Assembly (NCBI RefSeq): GCF_002157855.1
Contig: NZ_CP020880.1
Coordinates: forward strand, 2,170,001 to 2,234,000
DNA: 64,000 nucleotides
From: Sutcliffiella horikoshii
GTDB taxonomy: Bacteria > Bacillota > Bacilli > Bacillales > Bacillaceae_I
Direction: 5' to 3'
A model generated the notes under the pieces. The model worked only from the letters and a program-made list of their open reading frames with translations, had not been told where the DNA came from and ran no database searches. Shown piece after piece: positions 1-8,687 of the stretch. Within the stretch, counting starts at the first letter, position 1. Each line of letters begins with the position of its first letter. The translations under genes were made by a program, and so were the position numbers.

Positions 1-611
1 GTAACCCTTAACCCAATAATCTCTCTATGTCCTTCTTCGTTTACACCGCAAGCTATAAGTACTCCTTTTGAAACAACCCTATCGTTCTCACGAACTTTAA
101 TATACATGGCATCAACATATATGTATGGATAATAAAGGGTGTTTAGTGGGCGGTTTCTCCACTCATTAACTATTGGATCCAATGATTTAGTGAGGTTAGA
201 TACTAGTGATTTAGATACACCTTTTCCACACAGTTCTTCTACAATCTTGGTAACTTTACGAGTTGAGACTCCATTTACAACCATCTCAATCATAGAAAGA
301 ATTAGAGCTTGTTCGCATCGCTCATACTTTTGGAATACAGAAGTTGAAAATTCACCATCACGAGTTCGGGGAACCTTTAATGTGAGTGAGCCAGTGCCGG
401 TAATTAATTCTCGTTCATAGTAGCCATTCCGATATCCTCTGCGGTCATCCGTTCTCTCGTGAGAGAGAGCATTAATATATTCGTCCCTTTCTTTCTCCAT
501 AAGCGAATTCAATACAAGGGCTAAAGATGCTTTTACCGGGGATCCTAAAGAGCTTTTTTCTACCTCGGCTTTAAGTTGTTCCAAATTTATAGTAATATTA
601 ATGTTGGTCAT
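1..611 (-). CDS. IS256-family (mutator type) transposase, 3' part missing
   Basis: This is a DDE transposase that catalyses cut/copy transposition of its own element. The visible N-terminal part (about 203 residues) reads MTNINITINLEQLKAEVE, then a region with ERTDDRRGYRNGYYER, then KVPRTRDGEFSTSVFQKYER, and reaches YIYVDAMYIKVRE, whose Asp is the first catalytic acidic residue of the family. The order and spacing match IS256-type transposases. ATG at 611 is preferred over ATG at 617 because GGAGG at 620-624 (bottom strand) is 8 nt from the former and only 2-3 nt from the latter. The frame is open to the window edge with no stop, so it may well be intact outside. The remaining D and E residues are not visible. 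Confidence 0.9.
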   Translation of the reverse strand, partial: MTNINITINLEQLKAEVEKSSLGSPVKASLALVLNSLMEKERDEYINALSHERTDDRRGYRNGYYERELITGTGSLTLKVPRTRDGEFSTSVFQKYERCEQALILSMIEMVVNGVSTRKVTKIVEELCGKGVSKSLVSNLTKSLDPIVNEWRNRPLNTLYYPYIYVDAMYIKVRENDRVVSKGVLIACGVNEEGHREIIGLRV

Positions 612-704
612 TATCATTGCCTCCGTGTGTGATTGTTTTTCGTCGAACACATTGTAACACGGACATTGATAATGGCCTTTCTTTTTACACAATTATATAG
701 ACTT
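1..704 (-). mobile_element. IS256-family insertion sequence, right part only
   Basis: The element contains the N-terminal two hundred codons of a mutator-type transposase read on the minus strand, and it is cut by the window start. The edge on this side is not sharply defined. An AT-rich stretch near 681-704 (terminal-inverted-repeat-like for this family) gives way at about 711 to linker sequence of the 52-bp array that follows, because the string TTTTTGGCT at 712-720 recurs at the equivalent place in later array units. The other end and any 8-9 bp target duplication lie outside the window, so the boundary at 704 is an estimate. Confidence 0.7.
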
Positions 705-727
705 AATCTAGTTTTTGGCTAAGAGAA

Positions 728-891
728 GTCCTCATAAGCGGTATGAAGACTCCAGTGATGTAATTTTTTGCTAAGAGAAGTCCTCATAAGCGGTATGAAG
801 ACACCAGTGATGTAATTTTTGGCTAAGAGAAGTCCTCATAAGCGGTATGAAAACCTCTGCTTCAGAGATTCTAGTAAAAAGAGGTCTTCAT
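728..891. repeat. 52-bp tandem array 1 (palindromic core)
   Basis: Left arms GTCYTCAT begin at 728, 780, 832 and 884, each exactly 52 bp apart. The first three are followed, after the 7-nt spacer AAGCGGT, by ATGAAGAC, ATGAAGAC and the decayed ATGAAAAC. The 29-bp linkers are nearly identical (both contain CAGTGATGTAATTTTT). This is the first of five arrays of the same design in the window. It lies between the IS256-type element and the 3' end of the monooxygenase gene. No open reading frame or known RNA family is apparent in it. Confidence 0.85.
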
Positions 892-939
892 TACAAACTT
901 TATAAGTTACCGCTAATACTAATCTTGGTTCCCAATAAC

Positions 940-972
940 AAAACAAAACCCCTACCCAAAAAGTAGAGGTCA
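940..972 (-). terminator. Rho-independent terminator of the monooxygenase operon
   Basis: On the bottom strand CCTCTAC (963-969) pairs with GTAGGGG (949-955, one G-U), followed by TTTTGTTTTG. It lies directly downstream of the stop at 981. Confidence 0.7.
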
Positions 973-980
973 AAATATGA

Positions 981-1988
981 CTATTGTCCAAACCAAGCAT
1001 CTGCCAAAATCTGATATGATTTTAACCTTGCCTGCTGATCATACACATGAGTATTCACAATTAGTTCGTCTGCTTGTGTTTCTTCCACTATTGCTTCAAG
1101 TTTCTTCTTAACTGTTTCTGCGTTACCCGTAACGGTATATATCAACTGTTGTGCAACCACATGTTTTTCATACTCACTCCACAGGGAGTCCATGTCTTCC
1201 ACAGGTGGCTTCAATTGGCCTGGGTTGCCGCGGATTAAATTAAGGAACTGTTGCTGAATGGAGGTCGCTAGGTATTCAGCTTCCTCATCACTATCAGCAG
1301 CTATTACGTTCACGCCAATCATGGCATACGGCTTCTCCAAATCTTCTGATGGCTTAAAAGAACTGCGATAGATTTGAAGTGCAGGCAGAGTGTAATCTGG
1401 TGAAAAATGACTGGCAAATGCAAAAGGCAGTCCTTGTTCAGCAGAAAGTTTTGCGCTGAAGCCACTTGAACCGAGCAACCAAATCGGAACATCCAATCCC
1501 TCTCCTGGGACCGCTTTTACTCTTGTGGTTCCATCAGGATGAAAATAAGAGCGTAATTCCGCTAACTGATTAGGAAAATCCTCTCCCCCTGTTTTGCGTT
1601 CGCGTCTAAGTGCCGCCGCAGTCAGTTGGTCACTTCCTGGTGCCCGGCCGAGGCCAAGGTCAATTCTGCCTGGATATAAGGATTCCAACGTTCCAAACTG
1701 TTCTGCAATGACAAGCGGGGCATGATTAGGTAGCATAATGCCGCCGGACCCAACTCTTATGGACTTTGTTGCCCCTGCTATATGCCCGATCACGACAGAA
1801 GTTGCAGAACTTGCGATTCCTCTCATATTATGGTGTTCAGCAAGCCAATAGCGGGTAAAACCTAAACTTTCCACATGTCTTGCAAGTTCCACACTATTTT
1901 TAAAAGATGTCTGAGCATTACTTCCTTCTACAATTGGGGCAAGATCCAAGACGGATAATGGTATCTGGTTATTTCGTACTGTCATCAT
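981..1988 (-). CDS. LLM-class flavin-dependent oxidoreductase (luciferase-like, MsnO8 type)
   Basis: This is a predicted FMNH2-dependent monooxygenase of the bacterial luciferase superfamily; the substrate is unknown. The 335-residue TIM-barrel protein shows the N-terminal [13 protein letters not shown] strand, the [10 protein letters not shown] motif (about residues 46-55) and the [10 protein letters not shown] segment (about 111-120), which are typical of the single-subunit alkanal monooxygenase-like group that includes E. coli YhbW. GGAG lies 5-8 nt before the ATG ATG pair at 1988/1985. The gene starts 13 nt after the stop of the M20 hydrolase gene, so the two form an operon that ends at the terminator near 940-972. 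Co-transcription with an amidohydrolase suggests catabolism of an amide or a sulfur compound, but this is inference. Confidence 0.85.
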   Translation of the reverse strand: MMTVRNNQIPLSVLDLAPIVEGSNAQTSFKNSVELARHVESLGFTRYWLAEHHNMRGIASSATSVVIGHIAGATKSIRVGSGGIMLPNHAPLVIAEQFGTLESLYPGRIDLGLGRAPGSDQLTAAALRRERKTGGEDFPNQLAELRSYFHPDGTTRVKAVPGEGLDVPIWLLGSSGFSAKLSAEQGLPFAFASHFSPDYTLPALQIYRSSFKPSEDLEKPYAMIGVNVIAADSDEEAEYLATSIQQQFLNLIRGNPGQLKPPVEDMDSLWSEYEKHVVAQQLIYTVTGNAETVKKKLEAIVEETQADELIVNTHVYDQQARLKSYQILADAWFGQ

Positions 1989-2001
1989 TTATTCTCCTTT
2001 C

Positions 2002-3171
2002 TTACTTTGGAGCCTTCTCGAACTCTTCTTTTATTTTCACTAGAAGCTCTTGTTTGGTTAAAAGTTCATATGCGGTAGTTGCCATTGCTTTTGATCCAAG
2101 GATCATTGCCTCTTTTCCTTGCGCACTCATTGCTGCATCACGGAATTCAGTGGTATGGCAACTATATAACTCATTGCAGATTTTTATATAAGGGTGTATG
2201 GAGGGAACTACTAGACTTACATTTCCCATATCCAATGAACCAGATCCGTCTCTATTTTCAACAATCTCACTGGAGTCAACTCCAAGAGATACCAGTTGTT
2301 CTGTAAAGATATCTGAAAGTGTTTCATTGGTCACCATGTTATCGTAGGATAGTTCATAGTTGGACATTTTCATGGTGGCCCCCGTCATCATCGCTGCGCC
2401 TTCTGCTATAGATTTCACTTTTTCTACCAATTCATTCACATAACTCCGTGTTTTAGCACGCACGTAAAATTGAGCAACGGCATAATCAGGCACCACGTTT
2501 GCTGCTTTTCCACCTTCAGGAATGATTCCATGAATACGTGTATCGCTGGTAACATGTTGTCTTAGTGCATTTATACCGTTAAAAGTCTGAATCACAGCAT
2601 CCAATGCATTAATTCCTTTTTCGGGGTTTGCCGCTGCATGGGCAGGTTTCCCGAAGAATTCAAATTGGATTGCATCCATCGCAAGCGAAGACCCGCTCTT
2701 CACATAGGAATGAAGTGGATGAACCATCATGGCTACATCCAATTTATCAAAGACACCTTGCTCCGCCATTGTCACCTTGCCGCCTTTGGTCTCTTCTGCA
2801 GGAGTCCCATAGACAATCACTTTGCCACCAGTCTCTTTTATAACTTTACTAGTGGCAATGCCGGCTGCGATACCCATTGTGCCTATTAAATTATGACCGC
2901 ATGCATGCCCGATCTCAGGTAGGGCGTCATATTCACACATAAACCCGATGGTTGGACCCGGTTTCCCACTGTCAAATGCAGCTTCAAAAGCCGTTGCCAG
3001 CCCACAAGTACCTAATTCCACTTCAAAGCCGTGTTCAGAAAGTTTATCTGAAAGGACTTTTGCTGATTTGAATTCCTCATGTCCAAGTTCAGGGTTTTCA
3101 CCTATATATGTACTAATCTCAAAAAAATCATTTTTATGTGAATCAAGGAAATCTATTAGAATTTGCTTCAT
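2002..3171 (-). CDS. M20-family metallo-amidohydrolase (M20D, AbgB/PM20D2-like)
   Basis: A cytosolic zinc-dependent amidohydrolase or dipeptidase of 389 residues. Family metal-ligand motifs are visible: GHACGHN at 88-94 and the acidic pair in PAEET at 124-128, followed by MVHPLHS and a dimerisation/lid segment containing GKPAHAAANPEKGINALDA. The arrangement resembles AbgB (p-aminobenzoyl-glutamate hydrolase subunit) and PM20D2-type dipeptidases more than true DapE enzymes, but the substrate cannot be read from sequence. It is the first gene of a two-gene operon with the luciferase-like oxidoreductase 13 nt downstream. ATG at 3171 follows AAGGGGATTAATAA, an acceptable ribosome binding site. 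Confidence 0.8.
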   Translation of the reverse strand: MKQILIDFLDSHKNDFFEISTYIGENPELGHEEFKSAKVLSDKLSEHGFEVELGTCGLATAFEAAFDSGKPGPTIGFMCEYDALPEIGHACGHNLIGTMGIAAGIATSKVIKETGGKVIVYGTPAEETKGGKVTMAEQGVFDKLDVAMMVHPLHSYVKSGSSLAMDAIQFEFFGKPAHAAANPEKGINALDAVIQTFNGINALRQHVTSDTRIHGIIPEGGKAANVVPDYAVAQFYVRAKTRSYVNELVEKVKSIAEGAAMMTGATMKMSNYELSYDNMVTNETLSDIFTEQLVSLGVDSSEIVENRDGSGSLDMGNVSLVVPSIHPYIKICNELYSCHTTEFRDAAMSAQGKEAMILGSKAMATTAYELLTKQELLVKIKEEFEKAPK

Positions 3172-3263
3172 TTATTAATCCCCTTTGCCCAATTTATTTA
3201 GTGAATGGAAATATAGTAACACGAAGTTTCTTCAAATAATAATATTTTGCCTCAAGATAAATA

Positions 3264-3293
3264 AGGGAGCTCCCAGCTTATTGGAAGCTCCCT
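3264..3293 (-). terminator. Terminator of the OYE gene
   Basis: AGGGAGCTTCC (3283-3293) pairs with GGGAGCTCCCT (3264-3274), giving 11 pairs with one G-U, followed by a modest T-rich tail. It sits immediately after the stop at 3299. Confidence 0.8.
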
Positions 3294-3298
3294 CAGCA

Positions 3299-4522
3299 TT
3301 ATACTCTTCTCATTTGGAAGACATCTAATCCATTTTTCCATAGTGACTGTATTAGTGCCACTTTAGGAGACAGTTCCGGATTAGTTGGCTTATCTTTTCC
3401 TATGCGCTCTAACTGATTGCTATACCATGTCAATTCTAGCATGGCGGTTTGATCCACTAGTTTTATTCCTGTCTTTCTAGGCGCTAATTCAATCGTTTCT
3501 CTTTTTCCTTGCAGAAGTTCTTTAGGAAGAAAAGGATAGACGGCCATCGGGCGAGCTAATCCCACCATCGAAGTTGACCCTTCAAGAATTGCTTCCTTCA
3601 TTCCATTTAATGTCCTGAATCCTCCGGTAACAACAAGCGGTGCTGTTGAAACCTTCTTAGCTTCTGAGGCAAATTCAAGAAAGTACGCTTCTCTTTTCTT
3701 GCTGCTTTCTTTTACATTTACACCTGTCATTTGCGGGCTTTCATAGGAACCTCCTGAAACTTCAATCAAGTCTATTCCCAGTTGATCTAATGTCTCGATA
3801 ACCTGTAATGCTTCATCCTCTGTAAATCCTGCCTTCATAAAGTCTGCAGAATTAAGTTTCACTCCAATCGGGAAAGAGTCCCCAACTTCTTTTCGAACCG
3901 TTTTATAGATTTCCAACAGAAATCTCATTCGGTTTTCAAGTGAACCGCCCCACTGGTCTGTTCTTTTATTATGTCGAGGTGATAAAAACTGACTGATAAG
4001 ATAACCATGTGCACCATGGAGTTGAACACCGGTAAATCCAGCTTTCTTGGCAATTTTAGCAGTGTTGGCAAATCGTTGGATGATGTCAAAGATTTCTTCT
4101 TCTTGCAGCTCTCTTGCTATCGGAAAGTAACGTTGAAGTTTTGGTTCAAACTCCACTTTGGACGGGGCAACCGCTTCTTTAACGATTCCTTTAAAAACTT
4201 GTTTGCCTGGATGATTGATTTGCATCCAAAGGTGAGTGCCGTTCTTAGTTCCTGCATTCGCCCAACTCTTCAATAAATCTAGATCTTTTTCATTTTCCAC
4301 GACGACATTTCGAGGTTCCCCAAGCGCACGTTTATCGACCATGACATTGCCTGTCACAACGATACCTGCTTCACTTTCTGCCCAAGTCTCATAAAGACGA
4401 ACAAGTTTTTTTGTCGGTTTATTGTGTTCGTCAGCCATCCCTTCGCTCATCGCTGCTTTAAAAAATCTGTTTTTTATTTTAACCCCATTTGGGAGCAACA
4501 ATATGTCGTGTAAATCAGCCAT
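3299..4522 (-). CDS. NADH:flavin oxidoreductase, Old Yellow Enzyme family
   Basis: An FMN-dependent ene-reductase-type enzyme of 407 residues. Residues 12-24 (NGVKIKNRFFKAA) match the N-terminal FMN-binding strand. WMQINHPGKQ lies near 99-108. HGAHGYLISQFLSP starts at 169 with the substrate-binding His pair, followed by NKRTDQWGGSLENRMRF, the standard OYE signature. No C-terminal FeS/FAD extension of the 2,4-dienoyl-CoA reductase type is present, since the protein is of single-domain length. GGGAGG lies 8 nt before the ATG. The gene stands alone and is closed by its own terminator. The physiological substrate is unknown. Confidence 0.88.
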   Translation of the reverse strand: MADLHDILLLPNGVKIKNRFFKAAMSEGMADEHNKPTKKLVRLYETWAESEAGIVVTGNVMVDKRALGEPRNVVVENEKDLDLLKSWANAGTKNGTHLWMQINHPGKQVFKGIVKEAVAPSKVEFEPKLQRYFPIARELQEEEIFDIIQRFANTAKIAKKAGFTGVQLHGAHGYLISQFLSPRHNKRTDQWGGSLENRMRFLLEIYKTVRKEVGDSFPIGVKLNSADFMKAGFTEDEALQVIETLDQLGIDLIEVSGGSYESPQMTGVNVKESSKKREAYFLEFASEAKKVSTAPLVVTGGFRTLNGMKEAILEGSTSMVGLARPMAVYPFLPKELLQGKRETIELAPRKTGIKLVDQTAMLELTWYSNQLERIGKDKPTNPELSPKVALIQSLWKNGLDVFQMRRV

Positions 4523-4559
4523 AATCTAACCTCCCATATGCTTGTCCTTATAAGGATAT

Positions 4560-4592
4560 GAAAAAATGGTTGGAAGAACTCTCCAACCATTC
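4560..4592 (-). terminator. Terminator of the tiny YjcZ-type gene
   Basis: AATGGTTGGA (4565-4574) and TCCAACCATT (4582-4591) form a perfect 10-bp stem followed on the bottom strand by T6. It lies 15 nt after the stop at 4607. Confidence 0.88.
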
Positions 4593-4606
4593 GTTTATTT
4601 GTTAAA

Positions 4607-4699
4607 TTAGTATCTTAAAGCTCCTGCACCTGCGATAATCAAAATAATGAAAAGCACTACAATCAGCGCAAATCCTCCACCGTAATTTCCACCTGACAT
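4607..4699 (-). CDS. Tiny sporulation membrane protein, YjcZ family (30 aa)
   Basis: A 30-residue protein, MSGGNYGGGF followed by ALIVVLFIILIIAGAGALRY. It has the Gly-rich N-terminus and single hydrophobic helix of the YjcZ/YhdV-type tiny transmembrane proteins of Bacillaceae, many of which are made late in sporulation. AAGGAGGG is 7-8 nt upstream of the ATG, and a strong terminator follows, so it is a monocistronic gene. The exact function of this family is not established. Its presence supports an endospore-forming host. Confidence 0.88.
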   Translation of the reverse strand: MSGGNYGGGFALIVVLFIILIIAGAGALRY

Positions 4700-4803
4700 A
4701 CAATTCCCTCCTTCACGTAGACTACAATACAATTTATGCATGATACTAGTCCTACGTATAGGCTAAGGAGTATTTTTTAGGCAGGGAATGTGCTGTTAGA
4801 GAT

Positions 4804-6033
4804 TTATGCCCAATTGCCTTGGCGGAACAACGGTACTCGTTCCCCCTCGTGTGTGATCCCGTCAATATCCATGTCGCTTGATCCGATCATAAAATCAACA
4901 TGGGTAATACTTGAATTTGCCCCTGCTGCTTCAAGCTCTTCTTCTGACATCTGTTTGCCGCCTTTTAGAGCAAAAGAATAGGCATTTCCTATCGCTAAAT
5001 GGTGTGATGCATTTTCATCAAATAACGTATTATAGAAAATAAGATTGGTATTTGAAATAGGAGAATCATGTGGGACAAGTGCTACTTCTCCTAAATATTG
5101 TGAACCCTCATCCGTTTCAATTAATTTCTGTAGCGTTTCATATCCTTCTTCTGCTTCAAATGAAACAACTTTTCCGTTTTCAAACCTAATAGAAAAATTA
5201 TCAATCACATTTCCGCCGTAGTTTAATGGCTTGGAGCTTCTCACCGTTCCATTAACTCCTGTTTTAAGTGGTGTGGTGAAGACTTCCTCTGTTGGCATGT
5301 TGGCAATAAAGGCAACACCATGTTCGTTAATGCTTTCCGGTCCAATCCAAACATGTTTTTCAGCTAACTCAATCGTTAGGTCTGTACCTTCAGCTTTGTA
5401 ATGAAGAGATTTAAACTTTTTATTGTTTAAGAAATCCACTTTCTCACTAAGTTTTTCCTTGTGGTCCATCCAAGCTTGAACTGGATCCTCGAGATTTGCT
5501 CTTGTTGCATGGAAAATAGCTTCCCATAACTTTTCTTCCTGCTCTTGTTCTGATAGTTCAGGGAATACTTTTGCGGACCAGCCTTTAGATGGTACAGCCA
5601 CAATAGACCAGCTGATTTTATCAGCCATAACCATATTTCGATAGCCTTTGGTTGCTTCCCCAGCTGCCTTTTGTAGGCTTGCGATTTTTGAAGCATCCAC
5701 ACCTTTTAGTAAATCTGGATTTACGGATGTAATAGCAAGCATTGCTGCTCCTTCTTCGAATGCCTTCTCAAGCATTTCCGCTCTCCAGCCAGGGAAATAT
5801 TCAAAGGACTCGTCTGGAGCTTTATCGTAACGGATTCTTGTTACTTGTTCATCGGACCATTCAATCTGAACTAGTTTTGCTCCTGCTTCATATGCTTTTT
5901 TTGTAACAAGTCTAACGAAAGGTGCTGTAGCAATGTCAGCGTTTACAATTAGTGTTTGGCCATTTTGTATATTTACTCCGACTTTTACTGCAAGTTCAGC
6001 GTATTTTTCCATGGTTGTTTGAAGATTGCTCAT
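4804..6033 (-). CDS. ampS: M29-family aminopeptidase (AmpS/AmpT-like)
   Basis: A cytosolic metalloaminopeptidase of 409 residues, the normal length for family M29. Recognisable parts are the N-terminal MEKYAELAVKVGVNIQNGQ, the WIGPESINEHG region, MPTEEVFTTP with the family's metal-binding glutamate, ASHHLAIGNAYS with metal-binding His, and C-terminal THVDFMIGSSDMDIDG with the metal-binding His/Asp. It probably trims N-terminal residues from peptides and depends on divalent metal. The ATG is preceded by GGGGGTATACATA. The next upstream sequence holds the terminator of the glycosidase-like gene, so it is probably transcribed on its own. Confidence 0.88.
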   Translation of the reverse strand: MSNLQTTMEKYAELAVKVGVNIQNGQTLIVNADIATAPFVRLVTKKAYEAGAKLVQIEWSDEQVTRIRYDKAPDESFEYFPGWRAEMLEKAFEEGAAMLAITSVNPDLLKGVDASKIASLQKAAGEATKGYRNMVMADKISWSIVAVPSKGWSAKVFPELSEQEQEEKLWEAIFHATRANLEDPVQAWMDHKEKLSEKVDFLNNKKFKSLHYKAEGTDLTIELAEKHVWIGPESINEHGVAFIANMPTEEVFTTPLKTGVNGTVRSSKPLNYGGNVIDNFSIRFENGKVVSFEAEEGYETLQKLIETDEGSQYLGEVALVPHDSPISNTNLIFYNTLFDENASHHLAIGNAYSFALKGGKQMSEEELEAAGANSSITHVDFMIGSSDMDIDGITHEGERVPLFRQGNWA

Positions 6034-6110
6034 TATGTATACCCCCTAAGATTTTTCCTTTGTTCCCAAAAAATATCATGTTCCCTAGGATTTGTCTAGT
6101 TTTCTAACGC

Positions 6111-6143
6111 AAAAAGGCAGGAACCATAGTTGGTCCTGCCTAA
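6111..6143 (-). terminator. Terminator downstream of the glycosidase-like gene
   Basis: AGGCAGGACC (6132-6141) pairs with GGTTCCTGCCT (6115-6125), followed by a T-run on the bottom strand. It is separated from the stop at 6303 by a type A repeat, suggesting the repeat was inserted between gene and terminator. Confidence 0.75.
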
Positions 6144-6157
6144 AGGTTGCATTTACT

Positions 6158-6280
6158 GTTGATCTCCGTTCCAGGTGCTTCGCTTGCCTGTGGGCGGTCC
6201 GGGAGCCTCCTCACTTCGTTGCGGGGTCTCCCCTGTCCCTTCCTCCCGCGGGCGTCTTCGCACCTTACACTACGAACAAC
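6158..6280 (+). repeat. GC-rich intergenic repeat, type A, copy 1
   Basis: A 123-bp element starting GTTGATCTCCGTTCCAGG and ending CACTACGAACAAC. Its core contains GGGCGGTCCGGGAGCCTCCTC and GGGGTCTCCCCTGTCCCTTC. It is far more GC-rich than its surroundings, and related copies occur in this window at 8538, 28583, 30666/30940, 52936 (inverted) and 61865. Similar GC-rich elements are common in Bacillus intergenic regions as far as I recall. Open frames inside it are not considered genes. Confidence 0.85.
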
Positions 6281-6302
6281 ATGGTATTTGGTTACCATAC
6301 TT

Positions 6303-7580
6303 TTACTTATTTAAAACCTCATTTACTCTCGGGAGGTTTGAGCTGAATAGTTTCATGCCGTGTTTGTATGCGGCTAGACCATAGAGCATGCTGCTCCAGT
6401 CGATTAGGGTTACTTTTGTTGGGTACCAGCGGTTTGGTTGCTCAAGATGCCACCAGGAAATGCGGTGTAGTCCAAATTTGTAAGCCGCTTTGTATTTTTC
6501 TTCGTCCTCTTTATCCTCTGGATTTGAATACACATCATACGGGATGTGCAGAGAATATTGTGCGTACAGGTCATAGATTCCTGCAGGATACACAGGCAGA
6601 TAGCCCCCAATAATGTAGGATGAGGCAATATTATGTGGAGCATCGTTAATTCTGTCCGCATGATAGCCGTCGAATAGCCCGTCATTTGGGCCTGCACCAT
6701 AGCCCCATATATAAGATGGTACATCCTCGAGCTCTTTCCATTTCATTCTGTCAGCAAGACAAGCATTCTTATAGTATTCCAGATAAGTTTTACTTTCTGC
6801 ATATTCAGGTACTAGATAATAAGGAAACTGTTGAACGAAGGATGATAAAAATGCACCGGGATGATCGTTTAGAATGGCTAGCCCACGGAACTCTTCTTGG
6901 GGAAGTTCCTTTATTTTATCTTCTGCAAAATTGTTCAACCAAAGTGCCTGGATGTTTTCATCATTAGGTTTCCCTAATAGAGCAAGGTAAGAGACCATTA
7001 CATATTCATTATAGGCCGGTAGAGGAGCAATCCCTTCCCCGTCTTTAGCTATCATATTAATGACACCTTTATCTTTATCTGCAACCACGATACTCCAATC
7101 AATAGAGTAAAGAAGTTTTTCAGCCATCTCCAATATCCTTGGCTCTTTTTTTGCGAAATGGTTTCCTGCAAAAAGTGCACCCGTTAGGAGAAGGGTCGTA
7201 TCGATTGTAGAATACTCGGAATTCAAGTTTTCTCCTGTTTCCATATCTACAAAGTGTGAAAAGAAACCAGACTTATCATCTCTGGCAACCTGGCATCCCT
7301 CTATTTCCCCAGACACCCCTTGCAAGGTAATTAATGCTTTAGTAGCCGCATTATCATCCCAGCCTTCTAGATCAGCGATAGCAAGACTGATTAAACCGAC
7401 ACCAGTAGCAGCTATGGAGGAGCGAAAATCAGGATTTGCTCCAAGGGTCAAATAACCATCTGCATATAAACCTGTTCGTGGATTTCGTGAAGCTTCAAAC
7501 AGTGCGTAGGAATCATGAAATTGACGATCAAAAAACATTTTCACTTTAGTTGGTAGATTTTTATATTCGTTGGTTGGCAT
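6303..7580 (-). CDS. Glycosidase-like (alpha/alpha)6-barrel protein, glycoamylase/GH144-like
   Basis: A cytosolic protein of 425 residues with no signal peptide. The segments FEASRNPRTGLYADGY near the N-terminus, YNEYVMVSYLALLG, WGYGAGPNDGLFDGYHADR and the C-terminal LIDWSSMLYGLAAYKHG resemble the glycoamylase-like (alpha/alpha)6-barrel fold found in GH144-type beta-1,2-glucan enzymes. This assignment rests on fold-level pattern recognition only. ATG at 7580 is chosen over ATG at 7598 because AAAGGGG lies 8 nt before it and nothing suitable precedes the longer start. The gene is divergent from an AraC-type regulator 185 bp away, which suggests carbohydrate-responsive control. Lack of a secretion signal implies action on imported oligosaccharides. 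Confidence 0.55.
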   Translation of the reverse strand: MPTNEYKNLPTKVKMFFDRQFHDSYALFEASRNPRTGLYADGYLTLGANPDFRSSIAATGVGLISLAIADLEGWDDNAATKALITLQGVSGEIEGCQVARDDKSGFFSHFVDMETGENLNSEYSTIDTTLLLTGALFAGNHFAKKEPRILEMAEKLLYSIDWSIVVADKDKGVINMIAKDGEGIAPLPAYNEYVMVSYLALLGKPNDENIQALWLNNFAEDKIKELPQEEFRGLAILNDHPGAFLSSFVQQFPYYLVPEYAESKTYLEYYKNACLADRMKWKELEDVPSYIWGYGAGPNDGLFDGYHADRINDAPHNIASSYIIGGYLPVYPAGIYDLYAQYSLHIPYDVYSNPEDKEDEEKYKAAYKFGLHRISWWHLEQPNRWYPTKVTLIDWSSMLYGLAAYKHGMKLFSSNLPRVNEVLNK

Positions 7581-7764
7581 TTCTTTTGCCCCTTTCATCC
7601 AGTAAATTGGAATGACATTGTATATTTCATGCTTTTGTATTTTTTATGCAATCAAATTCTTTGCTGAAAATGATATAATAATCATACAAAATATATCCTT
7701 ATGTGAAAATAGACAAAACTATACTAATTGGATAATTCATCGATTTTATTAGAATGGAGGGAGT

Positions 7765-8523
7765 ATGATGCCCACTATTCATGGGGTTTTCTACGATATT
7801 TCGCCACATTGGGACGTGGAAAAAGCAAAGGGTCTAGACACGCTTGTTTATGTTACAGAAGGAAAAGTTCATTACCAGGTAGAAGGTCGGCTTATGGAAT
7901 TGACGAAAGGGGATCTTTTGTTTATCCCTTCAACGTACACGAGGTCTTGGAAAAACGATATCGTCGAGGGACATCGTAAATATACCGTCGTTTTTGAGAA
8001 CAACGAGAGAACCTATCAACATTTTGTGGAAAATGAAATCGTTTCATTTAAACCACGCAAGTCTGCTTATTATGAACAACGGCTGACTTTTTTAAATGAG
8101 CAATGGCTTAGTAAGAGGGTTTTTCATGAGGAATTGTCTCAGAATATCTTATTGGAGCTTCTGATCATGATTGCTCAGGAGAAAGCAGAATGGCATACTT
8201 CTCCTGTAAAAGAAACATCTGTCCGTGACATGCAGGAATATATTCTTCAGCATTACCGCCGAAATATTACAATAGAGGAATTGGCAGCTTTAATTGGGGT
8301 GACACCGAATTACGTTACCGTGTTGTTTAAAGAGGTATTAGGGATCACCCCTATTCAGTATCTGCATCAAACCCGAATTAATAATGCTTGGAATTTAATT
8401 AGTACCACGAGGATGACGATTAAGGAGATTGCGGAGCATTTAGGTTATTGCGATCAGTCGTATTTTAACAGGATGTTTAAAAAGTGGATGGGGATCCCGC
8501 CTTCGCGAGTTAAGAAGACATAA
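7765..8523 (+). CDS. AraC-family transcriptional regulator with cupin sensor
   Basis: A 252-residue regulator. Residues 1-95 form a cupin-like ligand-binding domain (LVYVTEGKVHYQVEGRLMELTKGDLLFIPS). Residues about 158-252 hold the double helix-turn-helix: ITIEELAALIGVTPNYVTVLFKEVLGITP, then MTIKEIAEHLGYCDQSYFNRMFKKWMGIPPS, the conserved second HTH. It is divergent from the glycosidase-like gene and most likely controls it in response to a sugar. Two in-frame ATGs (7765 and 7768) follow GGAGG; the second has the better spacing of 7 nt. No close regulator family symbol can be given. Confidence 0.85.
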   Translation: MMPTIHGVFYDISPHWDVEKAKGLDTLVYVTEGKVHYQVEGRLMELTKGDLLFIPSTYTRSWKNDIVEGHRKYTVVFENNERTYQHFVENEIVSFKPRKSAYYEQRLTFLNEQWLSKRVFHEELSQNILLELLIMIAQEKAEWHTSPVKETSVRDMQEYILQHYRRNITIEELAALIGVTPNYVTVLFKEVLGITPIQYLHQTRINNAWNLISTTRMTIKEIAEHLGYCDQSYFNRMFKKWMGIPPSRVKKT

Positions 8524-8537
8524 AAAACAACATTTAT

Positions 8538-8664
8538 TATTGATCTACTTTTCAGGAGCTTCGCTTTCCGCGGGCGGTCCGGGAGCCTCCTCAGGCTACG
8601 CCTTCCGGGGTCTCCCATGTCCCTTCCTCCCGCAGGAGTCTTCGCTCCTTCCACTACGATCACC
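8538..8664 (+). repeat. GC-rich intergenic repeat, type A, copy 2
   Basis: It contains the type A core (GGGCGGTCCGGGAGCCTCCTC, GGGGTCTCCCATGTCCCTTCC) and ends CCACTACGATCACC. The flanks are more diverged than in other copies. It fills the gap between the convergent AraC gene and dat. Confidence 0.8.
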
Positions 8665-8687
8665 TAGGTTTCTATATTTAAGCTAAC

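Noticed and set aside
6092-6346. Open frames running through the type A repeats (also at 8454, 30760, 52470, 52941 and 61894).
   Set aside because: They are created by the GC-rich repeat sequence and recur wherever it inserts; none has start signals or family similarity.
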